Program-made: the position numbers and the translations under genes
Notes under the pieces: model-generated
The model's input: only the letters and a program-made list of their open reading frames with translations
What the model was told of the DNA's origin: nothing
Databases searched by the model: none
DNA from: Mycoemilia scoparia
Lineage: Eukaryota > Kickxellomycota > Kickxellomycetes > Kickxellales > Kickxellaceae
Assembly: GCA_027575805.1 (NCBI GenBank)
Contig: JANBPU010000146.1
Span: 1 to 41,981 of the forward strand
Direction of reading: 5' to 3'
Length of the DNA stretch: 41,981 nucleotides
Shown here: positions 10,899-21,881 of the stretch, in pieces
How the letters are laid out: each line of letters opens with the position of its first letter
How positions within the stretch are numbered: the stretch's first letter is position 1

Positions 10899-11327
10899 TA
10901 AGGGAGTGTTTGTTTTTATTCATTCCTTTAATAATGAATCAAATAAAGCCGAGATCTATATAATAGTCTTCTACACTTTACTTTTGTTGTGAAGGGCTAA
11001 AAATTCCACATTATACACCACATTCAATAACACACTATGAATCCAACCTATCTATCTATCTATAAAAGCAAAATGAGATATATGTTTGGGATCATGTAAA
11101 GCTTTCTTCATGTTGATAGCAGTGTATATAAAATCCCCTATTTTGTGTCTGCTGTTGGGTCCGATTACAATTGCATTTCAAATGAGTGTGCAAAATCAGC
11201 CTTTATAATTATCATTGCAAGGCAAGCTTTGTAGCTGTAAATGGAGGTTTATTAAACAAAACAAAAAGATACGTTGTGTATGACTACTATAATAAAACAA
11301 TACTTGGGTTAAAGAAAAGTATTTGAA
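10899..11327. other. Convergent 3' region, RPL8 / DDX42
   Basis: 430 bp between two stop codons on opposite strands. It contains AATAAA-like strings (near 10937 and 11291) that may serve polyadenylation. No gene is visible. Confidence 0.5.
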
Positions 11328-13832
11328 CTAAATGCTGTCCTGGTTAGAGCTTGATGCTGGTTTAAACTTGATTCCAAAGGACATGCTCCCGCCACCACCA
11401 GCAGCATTTGGCTTTACAATGCCCTTTTTGTTATACCCAGTGCTTGATGAAGCACCAATTCCAGCCTTATCACCAGGAAGCCGTGATCCAGAAGTCAAGG
11501 AAGACAGCCCAGGGTTCTTTAATGGGTTTCCGCCCAATTTCTGGCCCTTACCACCATGGCGTTTACGATCCCAATGCCCACCATGTTTATTACCACGACC
11601 ATGGCTGTGCCTTTGATAATTATCCCACCGTTTCTTAAAATTGTAACTCTTTAAGGCTAAATCCACCAGACGCTCGGGAACAAATTGGTCGGCATCAACC
11701 AAATTGAATACCAAATGGCCAGCAAAATTAAAATCAAGCGGCGTAATGAGTGAGTATGCATCTCCCTTTTCACCAGCTCTGCCTGTTCTTCCTATGCGGT
11801 GAGTATGTGACTCGATGTTTCGCGCGGCCTCGTAATTTATAACAGTCCTGACAGATTTGATATCCAGACCACGGGCCGCAACATCGGTAGCAACAAGGGT
11901 ATTGATTTTTTGGTGTTTAAATGCATAGATGATTTTGTCACGATCGATTTGTAGCATATCACCATGGAGACCACCGCACTTGAATCCTTGATGTTGGATG
12001 TATGAAGTTAGGGTGTCTACTTGGTCCTTGCGGGTTGCGAATATGAGAACGCTGCCGGCCATAGTGAAGTTTAGGAGATTGGACCTTAGCCACATCAACT
12101 TTTGATCTTCAAATATACCCGTATCGACAGCACTTTCGCTACCATCATGGCTTTTGTTATTGCTGTTGTTGTTAACTTGGTGTTCTTCACCGATCATCAC
12201 AATGTGTTGACGAACATCAGCGTTGGCTCTACCAATCTGTCCAACAGATATCTGTATTGGTCTACTATCACCATCATTACCACTACAGGTGACAATATGA
12301 GCTAGCCTTTCAATCTTTCTAGGAAATGTCGCGCTGAACAATAACGTCTGGCGATCGGGTCGAATGCTATTACAAATTGACAAAACCTGGTTTTCGAAGC
12401 CCAAGTTAAGCATCTGGTCAGCCTCATCAAGTACCAAGAAGGTTATGCGTCCAAGCGTAGTGGCTTTAGACTTGATCATATCAATCAGCCGACTTGGAGT
12501 AGCCACAAGAATATCAGGATTTTTGGTTTGCAATTCACGAACCTGCTCATACTTTGAGGCCCCACCATATATGACGGTAGTTTTGAATCCCAGTGCTTTG
12601 GCAAATGGCTTGGTGTCATTGTAGATTTGGATTGCTAGTTCACGAGTTGGTGAAAGAACCAAAGCAATTGGTCCACCACCACAACCACCATCATCATCGT
12701 TCTTGGGTAGCGCTTCGCCATTAGGTTGTTTAGATATGTGGGTCAGCATTGGCCACACATAGGCAGCCGTTTTTCCAGACCCAGTCTTGGCAATTCCAAT
12801 AATATCATGGCCCATCAAGGCAATCGGAATAGTTTGCTTTTGAATGTCAGTTGGCTCGGTATATTTGGCATTTGCTATAGCCCCCAGTAGCTTTTCGTCA
12901 AACCCAAAGTGGGCAAACGATACACAGGGTTTGATATTATGTGAAAGGCCTGTTACACGCAAATCTAACTTTTTGCGAATTTCCTTGGCCTTTTGGTCAT
13001 CCAGCGACTCAATATCTGGATGCTCTTTGTATATCTTCTTTACGATTTTGGGGTAATCGATGGCCGAGTGATCGACTGGTGGCAATGGGTCAATTTCTTT
13101 TTTACGAGCTTTGCCACTAACCATATCTTCATATGTTTCGCCATTATCTAGTCTTTTGGCGGTTGCATAAAGCTCATCATCGGAATTGTCGTATTCACCA
13201 ATGTTGATGGTGGGAGGATTGTCTTGGTTTTTGACTTCTCCAACCTTAATTCCCTTTTTACGCATTGCTTCAATGTATTGTTCAATATCATCATCGTCTT
13301 CGTTTAAGTCCTGGTGAGGTTTTGTTGATGGTTGTTTGCCCATGTTTTCGGCGTCTTTTGTTGCTTGTTCAGTTATACCAGCCATAAAGGCTTCCAGTGG
13401 ATCCTCCTCCTCCTCCTCCTCCTTCTCCTCACCATCTTTGGAATCCTTATTATAGCTATCCTTTTGATCGTCTTTGGCTTCAGCAGCGGTATTATCGACT
13501 TTGATATCATCATCGTTGGTTTGTTCATAATCATTACTATCTTTATCTGATTTTGATGCTTTAACTTTCTTATCATCTCCAATGTTTGGACAAGATTTTA
13601 TTGTCTCGGGGATTTTGGTAGGCTTTTTACTTTGTAGTTTACTGAAAACATCGTCATCGTCGTCGTCACCACCACCACCACCATCATCATCATCTCCAAA
13701 TATACTTGGTTTTCCAGGCTTCTTGCCTACGACTACTACCGATCCTGCCGTTTGTGTTGGTTTGGTAGGCTTTGTCCGCTTTGCAAGGCCAAATCCAAGC
13801 CCAGGTTTACCAAAATTTCCGACTCGTTTCAT
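11328..13832 (-). CDS. DDX42: DEAD-box RNA helicase DDX42 homologue
   Basis: A single-exon gene of 834 residues. All helicase motifs are present: Q motif region about 304-332 (FAHFGFDEKLL...PTDIQKQ), Walker A AKTGSGKT 348-355, PTRELA 395-400, GG 423-424, TPSR 445-448, DEAD 469-472, SAT 500-502, ARGLD 653-657 and HRIGRTGR 678-685. The N-terminal arm has the DDX42-type stretch DPLEAFMAGI and a Gly/Phe/Lys-rich start (GLGFGLAKRTKP). The wording VSFAHFGFD plus IGIAKTGSGKTAAY separates it from DDX46/Prp5 and DDX23. Human DDX42 (SF3b125) associates with SF3b and remodels early U2 snRNP. Odd features are a long Asp run (residues 47-61) and two species-specific insertions, a Gly/Asp-rich one near 378-387 and an Asn/Ser-rich one near 551-570. 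It is head-to-head with GluRS. Confidence 0.93.
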   Translation of the reverse strand: MKRVGNFGKPGLGFGLAKRTKPTKPTQTAGSVVVVGKKPGKPSIFGDDDDGGGGGDDDDDDVFSKLQSKKPTKIPETIKSCPNIGDDKKVKASKSDKDSNDYEQTNDDDIKVDNTAAEAKDDQKDSYNKDSKDGEEKEEEEEEDPLEAFMAGITEQATKDAENMGKQPSTKPHQDLNEDDDDIEQYIEAMRKKGIKVGEVKNQDNPPTINIGEYDNSDDELYATAKRLDNGETYEDMVSGKARKKEIDPLPPVDHSAIDYPKIVKKIYKEHPDIESLDDQKAKEIRKKLDLRVTGLSHNIKPCVSFAHFGFDEKLLGAIANAKYTEPTDIQKQTIPIALMGHDIIGIAKTGSGKTAAYVWPMLTHISKQPNGEALPKNDDDGGCGGGPIALVLSPTRELAIQIYNDTKPFAKALGFKTTVIYGGASKYEQVRELQTKNPDILVATPSRLIDMIKSKATTLGRITFLVLDEADQMLNLGFENQVLSICNSIRPDRQTLLFSATFPRKIERLAHIVTCSGNDGDSRPIQISVGQIGRANADVRQHIVMIGEEHQVNNNSNNKSHDGSESAVDTGIFEDQKLMWLRSNLLNFTMAGSVLIFATRKDQVDTLTSYIQHQGFKCGGLHGDMLQIDRDKIIYAFKHQKINTLVATDVAARGLDIKSVRTVINYEAARNIESHTHRIGRTGRAGEKGDAYSLITPLDFNFAGHLVFNLVDADQFVPERLVDLALKSYNFKKRWDNYQRHSHGRGNKHGGHWDRKRHGGKGQKLGGNPLKNPGLSSLTSGSRLPGDKAGIGASSSTGYNKKGIVKPNAAGGGGSMSFGIKFKPASSSNQDSI

Positions 13833-14514
13833 CCTTTTTCAGGTTTTATATATATACACACACGTGCGTATTGATGGACTACAAGTTTAGTATATATTTC
13901 TCTTCTAGTATTAGATCATAGCTTTATCGATCAACCTGACAAGTAAGTACTTGATAGAGAAAGAGACTTGATGATGTAGAAATCAAAATAACTATTTGTT
14001 CCATTACTCTGGGCCTTATGGGAAAAGACAGTTTAATATCATCGTCTGGATGGTTGGCTTTTTGGCAGATTTAGATTGATTTGTCTTATACGTGTTGTTA
14101 ATCTCAAAAAGAAAAAGTGTGGGAGAACAAAATTTACTAAACCTACACCACACACCGTGTTGCATTGGCCATGCGCCATCATGTTGTATGGAAATATTTC
14201 TTGTGTGTGTGTGTGTGTGGGTGTGTGAGCTACTCGAAAACATCCCCCCAAAGTTAGATCTGGATAGAATTTATTATAAAGCAGTTGGATATTATCAAAA
14301 AGAAATAGAGAGAAGGGTACATACACACACACTCACTCAAAGAGTAGTCGTTGACTCACTAAAACTAACCAAATCCACGCCAACTTATGCTTAATACCCT
14401 TTTTACTAGCACACTATTGCGGTTACTTTGAATGCACTTTTGACTCTCCTCTACCTTTCTTACACATTTATTCCTTTATATTATAAAATTACTAATTCGA
14501 AAGCCAAAGATAAA
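13833..14514. other. Divergent promoter region DDX42 / GluRS with a (TG)n tract
   Basis: 680 bp between two head-to-head start codons. It carries a (TG)n tract at about 14201-14228 and shorter CA tracts near 13857 and 14321. No gene is visible; the overlapping frames on both strands are products of the dinucleotide repeats. Confidence 0.55.
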
Positions 14515-17159
14515 ATGCCTAGCCTTACACTAGCAAAGAAGGGATTCCCTACCCCATGGCGTAAGTAAAAGAACTTCCCATTTCTTCAAAAACGCCCAGA
14601 ATCCATATGTCCAAAGCCAGCACTAGAAATGCACAAATTCACAAACAATCTTTCAACTAAAAAACAACACATATCATTTGGCTTTACAAACATTTTTTAG
14701 CTCATGCTGGTATTGCTGAATTTATCAACCACGTTCTTGGTAAACAAGAGATCAAGGCAGCATGGATAGAAGGAAACACCGTTGATATCCCTAGCGATTC
14801 CAATAAAAAGAAAGAGCCTGCCCTCATAGCCATGGACGACGACTCTGACCACAACAAGGACATTTATATCGGTGGAAAGCTTAGTCTCTCAAAGATGCTG
14901 GTTAGATATTCTCGGGATATTGGATATCTTGATCCCGCTGTTGTTGAGTGGGTTACTCTTTACGGAGAAAGTATGGCAGCCGGCCCCAAGAGTCCTGGTT
15001 TGGCCGATGCGTTGGCTAAACTCGATCACCATTTGGCCATGAGGACCTTCCTTGTTGGCTACCAAGTCACGGCTGCTGATGTTGTTATTTGGGGCGCACT
15101 CCGTCACACCGCTTCTTTCCAACAAGGACTAAAGACCAACCCCGCATCCGTTGGAATCAATCTTGCCCGCTTTTATTTGTTTGTTGATTCGCTTCCATTT
15201 ATTAAAAAGGCCGTGGCTGGTTTCGAGTCTGCTAAACCATCCAAAGAGACTGCCGCTGCTGCTACATCTGCTGCCGCCGGCGCTGCTACTGACGCAGCTA
15301 CTGGTGGTAACAAAGGCTCAACAAGAGCCGGTGAGCAAGGTAAATTCGAATTGAATGTCAAAAACCTCGAATACGGTAAGGTCTGTACTCGTTTCCCACC
15401 CGAACCTAGTGGCTACCTCCACATCGGTCACGTCAAGGCAGCTCTCCTTAACGAACACATTGCCCACGCCAACGGCGGCAAGCTGATTGTCCGTTTCGAC
15501 GATACCAACCCCACAAAGGAAAAGATGGAATACCAAGATGCCATCATCGCCGACTTGGCAACTCTTGGAATCAAGGGCGACGTGACTTCGTTCACTAGCG
15601 ACTACTTTGATGTGATCTACGACTACGCCATCAGAATCATCAAAAAGGGCCTTGCCTACGTTGACGATACTGACCAGCCCACCATGCAGCACGAGCGTAT
15701 GCACGGAATCGCCAGCAAGTCCCGCGACCTCAGCGTCGAAGAGAACTTGGCCCGTTTCAAGGAAATGGAAAGCGCGACCGAGTTTGGTAAACAGTGTTGC
15801 CTGCGTGCCAAGATGAGTGTGGATAACAAAAACAAAGCCATGCGCGACCCAGTCATATACAGGGTTAACGAAATCCCCCACCACAGGACTGGATCAAAGT
15901 GGAAGATTTATCCAACCTACGATTTTGCTTGTCCTATTGTGGATTCGATTGAGGGTGTCACCCATGCGCTCAGATCTAACGAGTATACTGATCGCGAGCC
16001 CCAGTTCCGCTGGTTCCTTGAGAAACTGGAGCTTCGTGATGTCCATATTGAGGGGTATTCGAGAGTCAACTTTGTGTACACTTTGCTGTCGAAACGTAAG
16101 TTGCAGTGGTTTGTCAATGAGGGTCTGGTTGGCGGCTGGGACGATCCCCGGTTCCCCACTGTTAGGGGCATTGTTCGTCGCGGCATGACCATCGAGGCGC
16201 TGCGTGAATATATGCTTAGCATGGGTGCATCCAAGAATGCCCTCATGTTGGAATGGGACAAACTGTGGGCCCTCAACAAGAAGGTCATTGACCCTGTTGC
16301 TCCCCGCCATACAGCCGTTGCCTCTGAAAATGCGGTTTTGGCCAAGATTTCGAATGTTGAAGAAACGCCCTCGACAAAGAGCGTTCCTAGACATAAGAAG
16401 AACCCTGAGCTTGGCGAAAAGACCACGTCGTACTCCAATCTGGTGTACTTTGATCAAGCCGATGCTGCCAGCTTCGAACAGGACGAGGAGATCACCATGA
16501 TGGATTGGGGCAACGCCTTTGTCAGAAGCATCGAGCGCTCCGAGGATGGCAAGATTGTCACTGGCTTGGCCTTGGAGTTCAACCCCAACGGTAACTTCAA
16601 GACTACCAAGAAGAAGGTAACTTGGCTGGCCAAGGATAATTCCCGCCCATTGGTTCCCGCTGATCTTTTGGACTACGACTACCTTATTACCAAGAAGAAG
16701 CTTGAGGACGGTGATGAGCTTTCCGACCATCTTACTAAGCAGAGCCTGTTTGTTACACCTGGATTTGTTGATCCTAATGTCGTTGATCTCAAGAAGGGTG
16801 ATATTATTCAGCTCGAACGCAAGGGCTATTATATTGTTGATGAGACTGCCAAGGACCATGCATCTGGTAAAATCCAGCTGATCTATATTCCTGATGGCAA
16901 GGTCAAATCTATTGCTAGCAAATCATCCTCGGGGGCCGATAGTGGCAAAAAGGACAAGAAGAAGAATAAGGAGGAGGGCAATGGCGGTGAAAAGAAGAAG
17001 AAGGCCAATAACAAGAAGGCGGCAGCTGCCAGAGCCGGTGTTTCTGCCGCCTCATCCAATATCCCACCAATGTACCAGATGCACTCCCTTTATGAAGAAT
17101 TGAAAGTGCCCAGGCCCGAAGAAGTATCAAAGATGTACGTTGTTGACACTCTGTATTAG
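14515..17159 (+). CDS. GUS1: Cytosolic glutamyl-tRNA synthetase
   Basis: Exon 1 is 14515-14560, the intron 14561-14700 (gtaagt...ttttttag), exon 2 14701-17159; the product is 834 residues. The join gives MPSLTLAKKGFPTPWPHAGI and extends the GST-like N-terminal domain (about 1-190), which in yeast binds the cofactor Arc1. An Ala-rich linker leads to the class I catalytic core: FPPEPSGYLHIGHVKA with HIGH at 256-259, RFDDTNP, and the KMSKS equivalent LSKRK at 478-482. A beta-barrel anticodon-binding domain follows. The enzyme charges tRNA-Glu in the cytosol. No ProRS or WHEP domain follows, unlike animal EPRS. After about residue 765 there is an unusual lysine-rich tail (KKDKKKNKEEGNGGEKKKK) ending in a separate short block, YQMHSLYEELKVPRPEEVSK. 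That tail explains the excess over the roughly 710 residues of yeast Gus1. Confidence 0.95.
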
Positions 17160-17568
17160 ACAGCTACGGTTGTGCCTATGTGTTTTTTCCTTCTGAAAAT
17201 AGCAGCATGACTTCAAATTTGTGCTTTTTATCCACCCATCTATTATTGTTTCTTTCACTATTAAATATAAAGCTTGATGTATATCTCAAGATGTTTGATT
17301 TTAAAACATTCAGAACATATGAGAGATAATTTTTGAAGGGTGAATGTTTGATAATCAACTGTGATTGCGCCTATAACCATTGGCGGTCGCCAAAAGGTGC
17401 CCTTTGAAAATGATGATCCATATGGCATTTTAAGGAAGGCAAATAAAGCGTATATTTTATTGTCATGGCAGTATTATCTTTAAACCAGGAATGATAGTGA
17501 TCATAATAGTAGTTGTAAATTTTATAGACATGTATCTCCCTTCTTTCGATCTCTCGCTCACTCAGAGT
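17160..17568. other. Convergent intergenic region GluRS / TIM8
   Basis: 410 bp between two stop codons. The middle is occupied by one copy of the MITE-like element (17317-17423), which separates the two 3' ends. Nothing else is recognisable. Confidence 0.6.
17317..17423 (-). mobile_element. MITE-like element, copy 1
   Basis: A 107-bp unit bounded by ATATGAGAGATAATTTTTGA on the left and the inverted counterpart ending GATGATCCATAT on the right. The internal GATTGCGCCTATAACCATTG is the reverse complement of the core in the 39.7 kb copy, so this copy is inverted relative to it. It lies 157 bp after the GluRS stop, in the space between converging genes. TA dinucleotides flank both ends, but they may belong to the repeat itself. 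Confidence 0.75.
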
Positions 17569-17820
17569 CTAGTTACGGTTCTGTAGTCGCTTAACAATAA
17601 ACATGCTGGTATCGACAAATCTATTTACACAGTTTTCCAGACATGCCTTCTCTGTACTATCAATCTTGTTATTATTGCTTGTTGCGCTCTTGATACATTT
17701 GTCCCAACAACGGCCGGTAAATTCGTGGATAGTCGATTGCATTTGGGCCTTGGCATTTTCGGCGTCAAGGAATTTCTTGAGTTCTTCTTGAGTCTTTTGG
17801 TCGAAATCTGGGGAAGACAT
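17569..17820 (-). CDS. TIM8: Mitochondrial intermembrane-space chaperone TIM8
   Basis: An intronless 83-residue small TIM protein. It has the twin CX3C motif, C38-x3-C42 and C60-x3-C64, separated by 17 residues. The sequence around it (FTGRCWDKC and ENCVNRFVDTSMFIVKRL) matches Tim8/DDP1 better than Tim9, Tim10 or Tim13. With Tim13 it forms the hexamer that carries hydrophobic precursors such as Tim23 across the intermembrane space. Import depends on Mia40 oxidation of the twin cysteines. It has no presequence, as expected. It is head-to-head with SPT3, 515 bp apart. Confidence 0.93.
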   Translation of the reverse strand: MSSPDFDQKTQEELKKFLDAENAKAQMQSTIHEFTGRCWDKCIKSATSNNNKIDSTEKACLENCVNRFVDTSMFIVKRLQNRN

Positions 17821-18335
17821 GCTTTTTGCTTTTATATGTGTCAGTTTCTATTGTAATGAATTGGTTTAGTTTGTTAGTTTGTTTTTGGTGGAATTTTATG
17901 CCGGTTTGTCCAATAAATTAGGAGAATAAGAAAGAGTCGGACCGGTCTATATTTATCCTTACCTTTGTGTGTAAGTATGATGTATTTAAAAAAGAGAAGC
18001 TAAATAGCTTATAAAAGCATATCATCAACCTACTCTTTACATGCAAGTTTTGAAGAAAACGAACAATCATTTTGGTAATGTCATTGTGGGAGAGAGGTTA
18101 ATACTTGATTTGATCCAAATTTAATATTGGTCTCCATAATGTTTGTGCTCTCACGAAACTTGATATAGTTGCTATTCACTGTTGGTTTGATACTCTATCC
18201 TTTCCTTTGTTTCCTATAATTTACTTAACTTCAAATCCAGCAGCTATTTTAAAGCTCCCCTGTCGCTATATACTTACCGCTATTCTTTTATTGTACCACT
18301 ATCAATACTTTAGACAGCACTATATCCCCATAGCA
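17821..18335. other. Divergent promoter region TIM8 / SPT3
   Basis: 515 bp between the TIM8 start codon and the ATG-only exon of SPT3. It is AT-rich with no repeat or RNA gene that I can recognise. A 70-codon frame starting at 18207 runs through the SPT3 ATG exon out of register with the gene product and is treated as spurious. Confidence 0.5.
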
Positions 18336-19695
18336 ATGGTAAGAGCCAAACTCATTCATGCTAGAGAGTCAAAAGCAACAGCAAGATGTTCTATTCATCC
18401 AACTTATACTACAAATTAAATACAAATATATATTAGTCTGTACGATATCGATACCAGACCGAAATCCAGCAAATGATGTTTGTATTTGGCGAGGTTCAAG
18501 ACCCTCTACAAGAAACAACTATGCTTATTGAAGACATCGTTCGATCACAGGTTATCGAGATCGTAAGTTTTTATATGTTTGTTTTGCACCAATTCATCTT
18601 TGCTTTTACTATTCTGATAATACTAATAACCATAATCTATTTCTTATGCGACATACAGTGTATTATGGCTGCTGCACAAGCTCATAAACGTGGCTCTCGT
18701 TACATGAGCACTGAGGATCTTATATTCCTAATCCGCCATGACAGACCAAAAGTTACAAGACTCAAAGAATACCTTAGTTGGAAAGATGTCCGTCGCAACG
18801 TGAAGGATAGGGAGGGTGATGCTGGCGACGATATTATTGATGAAGCGGCTGCTGGTAAGTAAATATAGCACCCACCCAGCTTACAATAACCTGTTTATAC
18901 TTACTCAACAAACTGATATCATGGAACTCATTGATAGATAAGCCCACAAAGAGTGGAAAGAAAAAGGTTAAACTGTCATGGGAGTTGGCAAATTGCTTTT
19001 CGGAAAATTTACTGGAAAATGATGATGATGAAGACGACATCGAAGCATCAAATATGCATTCAGAATCGCTGAAGAGGCTTAGAGTATGTATACCACGTAA
19101 AATTCGTATATCTCAAACTCCACTTATGAAACTGACCTACCTACCCATATTAACTCCCTTCTAAATACAGTATGCAGACGAAGTTACCAAAAGAATGACA
19201 AGAGACGAATATGTTCACTATTCAGAGTGTCGTCAAGCTTCATTTACTTACCGCAAAGGCAAAAAGTTCCGTGACTGGGCATCAATGTCATCTTATATAG
19301 ATGTTAAGCCCAATGATGATATTATCGATATTCTTGGCTTCTTAACCTTTGAAATGGTGTCCACTGTGACCGAAACTGCATTGGCTATAAAGAAAGATTT
19401 GGATAGAGCTGCTGCCAACGTTCAAGATATCACCAATGGAATATTGACGCAAAATGAACAGTCTACTTCTGGTGGTGATTCAGCAAATAGTGTCGGAACT
19501 AATTCAAAGAAACGTAAAGCTGGTAGCATGGACGCTGGCAATGAATCTATTTCTTTGTTCTCTGGTCCTCCTACAATCCGCTCGCCTTTAGAAGCCAAAC
19601 ATGTCCATGAAGCATTTAGAAGATTGCAAAGATCTCCCCAGCCCATTAAAAACTTTAGAGGCGGGTTGGTCCGAACAAGAGTTTCCTTAATCTAA
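18336..19695 (+). CDS. SPT3: SAGA complex subunit SPT3 (five exons, ATG-only first exon)
   Basis: Exons: 18336-18338 (ATG only), 18458-18562, 18659-18854, 18938-19083 and 19171-19695; 324 residues after splicing, close to yeast Spt3 (337). The join gives M-TEIQQMMFVFGEVQDPLQET, then DIVRSQVIEI-CIMAAAQAHKRGSRY and EDLIFLIRHDRPKV plus EYLSWKDVR, the highly conserved first histone fold. The last exon carries the second histone-fold-like part (DEYVHYSECRQASFTYRKG ... IIDILGFLTFEMVSTVTETA). SPT3 is the TBP-regulating subunit of SAGA, resembling a TAF13-TAF11 fusion. Exon 1 was chosen because EIQQMM must be preceded by a start, the acceptor is ataccag, and ATG followed by gtaaga lies 119 bp upstream in the correct phase. 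Residues after about 240 are low-complexity. Confidence 0.93.
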
Positions 19696-20553
19696 GACCC
19701 AAGAGTTGTAACGGCATTTTACCATGTGTTCTAAGGAAAATTCACTCCAAAAGTAATAGTAGGAAGTCCTATCAATGCTGTCAAGCTGCCCATACGCAAT
19801 TAAATATTAATGTATTTTTATTTTTGATACTATTAAGCCAATTGGTTTTTGAAAAGCAAATATATACCAACTTCAAACTACTGATTGTTATTGTGGCTGT
19901 GAAATCCACTTACTAACCATCTGTGAGTTTTTTATAGATCTTTGTATCCAAATATAACTGATAATATTTTCCCTAATATTTTAAGGACCCATTAAAGGAC
20001 AAAAAAGGAGAATCGAAAATCTGACAAAAGTAATAAAAGAGACTTTCAATATTTTAAATCAACAATGCTTCAATTCTCTTTACACTTTAACACAAAGATA
20101 ATTTATAAAAAATAAATTACAGCCTCCACCTACTTCTCATCACTATCATAATATATTTGATAGCCTGAATCAAACTTTAGAGAATTATAAAAAGAAAAAT
20201 GGGCGGTCAATGGTTTCGATTTACTTTTGTAGTTCCCTTTAATTCAATGTAGCCACAAGTTCCCCCCATCTTTGTGACTTATAACATTGATATTAGCCAC
20301 ACATCATCATCATCATCTCCATCATGTTGAACACTTTGGAATATACTAACTCTCAAGAATTTCTCTGCCAAATCTATTTCATCTTCATTTTTCTGTAAAT
20401 TCACAAATTGTATATTACATCTTTGTTGGCTATTCACCGCTGCTACTACTATTAATAATACTACTTAGCTTAACTACCTAGAAATATTAATTCATTATTA
20501 TAGTTCTATCTTTTGTGTTTTTCCCAAATCAATCTTGTATTTATATATCAAAG
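19696..20553. other. SPT3 3' region and upstream region of the small membrane-protein gene
   Basis: 860 bp of AT-rich DNA, with CAT/ATC repeats near 20301-20325. No open frame with coding character, no tRNA and no MITE copy seen. Confidence 0.5.
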
Positions 20554-20878
20554 ATGAAACCAAAAGACTTGTTCCTCAATATAGCATATATGATCTCGGT
20601 CATGGCTGCATTAGGTATGTTAGAAAATTAACAGTTCACTACTAAACCATATATACACATATAGAATGTAAAGATTTATTTTTCAAAGCTTCTCCATATA
20701 TATATATATATATATAGCATTATTAGTAACAGCAATAGTTATGCGAAAATCCTTATGGAAGTATATAAAGAATAACAAACTTTTCAAAAAAATCAAGTCC
20801 TCAAAAGAAGGCAAGAACAAGAGCGAACTAAATCCAACCACCCGTACAAACCCAAAGTCGCTCGAGGAAGCCAAATGA
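20554..20878 (+). CDS. Small single-pass membrane protein, 73 residues (two exons)
   Basis: Exon 1 is 20554-20614, the intron 20615-20717 (gtatgt...tatatatag), exon 2 20718-20878. The predicted protein starts MKPKDLFLNIAYMISVM and continues AALALLVTAIVM, giving one hydrophobic helix at about residues 6-29. A strongly basic stretch follows (RKSLWKYIKNNKLFKKIK) and a hydrophilic C-terminus. The positive-inside rule suggests the long C-terminal part is cytosolic or matrix-facing. The first exon has no other reason to be open; the splice keeps a continuous transmembrane segment and ends at TGA. A second AG nine bases downstream would delete three residues and also stay in frame. I do not recognise the family. 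It is too short and too split to be found by simple ORF calling. Confidence 0.55.
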
Positions 20879-21200
20879 CGACACAGTCACGCTGCTAAAT
20901 TCAACAAGACAAAGATTATTTCCACGAAAAGAAATAGCAATCCTATTAAATTATTTACAACCACATACATACATCTCACTGGTCATTCGTTTCATGTCTA
21001 TATTTTCAATGTAATTTTATATTACAACAACAGTCAATTTGTTAAAATAAAATGTTCTTTTTTCCTTGTATAGTAATAGAAATCGTAATAAAGAATGATG
21101 ATGATGATCAATTTTATGGGGATAAACGCAAGCATACACGTATATAAATCTAGTAGTAACTAGCTGCTACAACAACAACAACTACGGATGTTGCTTATAT
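20879..21200. other. Convergent 3' region
   Basis: 320 bp between the stop of the small membrane-protein gene and the stop of the mitochondrial SSB gene on the opposite strand. AT-rich; no additional feature seen. Confidence 0.5.
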
Positions 21201-21652
21201 TTATTGATCCTCAAGTCTTGGAGATTCATTTCCCTCTTGGCTGCTGCTGCTGCTATCAGAGCGAGAATTGCGAGGGCTAAGAACCTTGAATTCACCAACC
21301 CTGATAGATGTGGTGGGAACATCAACACCCTCCTGGTTCTTGAACATATCGTATTGGATCTCACCCTCAACATAGACAAGATCGCCACGACGAACGAAAT
21401 CACCCATAGCCTTGGCTACTGGACCAAAGGAGCGGATACGGTGCCATGAGGTCTTTTGGAGAATGTTGCCCTCAGCATCCTTGTAGCGGTGGTGAGTAGC
21501 AAGGTTAAAGAAGGAGAATTGAGTGCCGTTCTTGGATTCACGAACCTCAGCATCAGCACCGGCGTTTCCGATAAGAGTGACACGGTTGACTGAGTAGATT
21601 GAACGAGCTTGGGTGGAAGCCAACTACAAATAATTAAAATGATTTTGTTATT

Positions 21653-21683
<31 letters not shown>

Positions 21684-21881
21684 TTCTCCATGTCTGTGTG
21701 TTTGTCACGCAGTTTATAAGCATGCTCATCAAGAAAAGAATATACGAATGAATCTCTGACAAAGCAAACAAATAAATTCGCCCAGATTCACACACTTGAT
21801 AATTTGCAATAATACGCTTTGATAATATAAAATATTTACCTTGGCAACTGGTGAAGTACGGGTAAGAAGAGAGCGGAACAT
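21201..21881 (-). CDS. RIM1: Mitochondrial single-stranded DNA-binding protein
   Basis: Exon 1 is 21840-21881 (MFRSLLTRTSPVAK), the intron 21624-21839, exon 2 21201-21623; 154 residues. Exon 1 plus the start of exon 2 form a typical mitochondrial presequence, rich in Arg, Ser and Thr without acids. The rest is a bacterial-type SSB OB fold: VNRVTLIGNAGADAEVRESK, then FSFFNLATHHRYKD, TSWHRIRSFG and LVYVEGEIQYDMF. A Ser-rich acidic C-terminal tail (residues about 130-154) follows, longer than that of yeast Rim1 (about 135 residues in all). The protein coats single-stranded mtDNA during replication. Splicing is required, because exon 2 alone begins with a TTG codon and would lack the presequence. 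Confidence 0.93.

Noticed and set aside
15894..16859. 321-codon open frame on the minus strand opposite GluRS (also 15318-15884, 188 codons)
   Set aside because: It lies entirely antisense to a well-supported synthetase with biased codon use, has no recognisable domain, and is the usual mirror frame of such genes.
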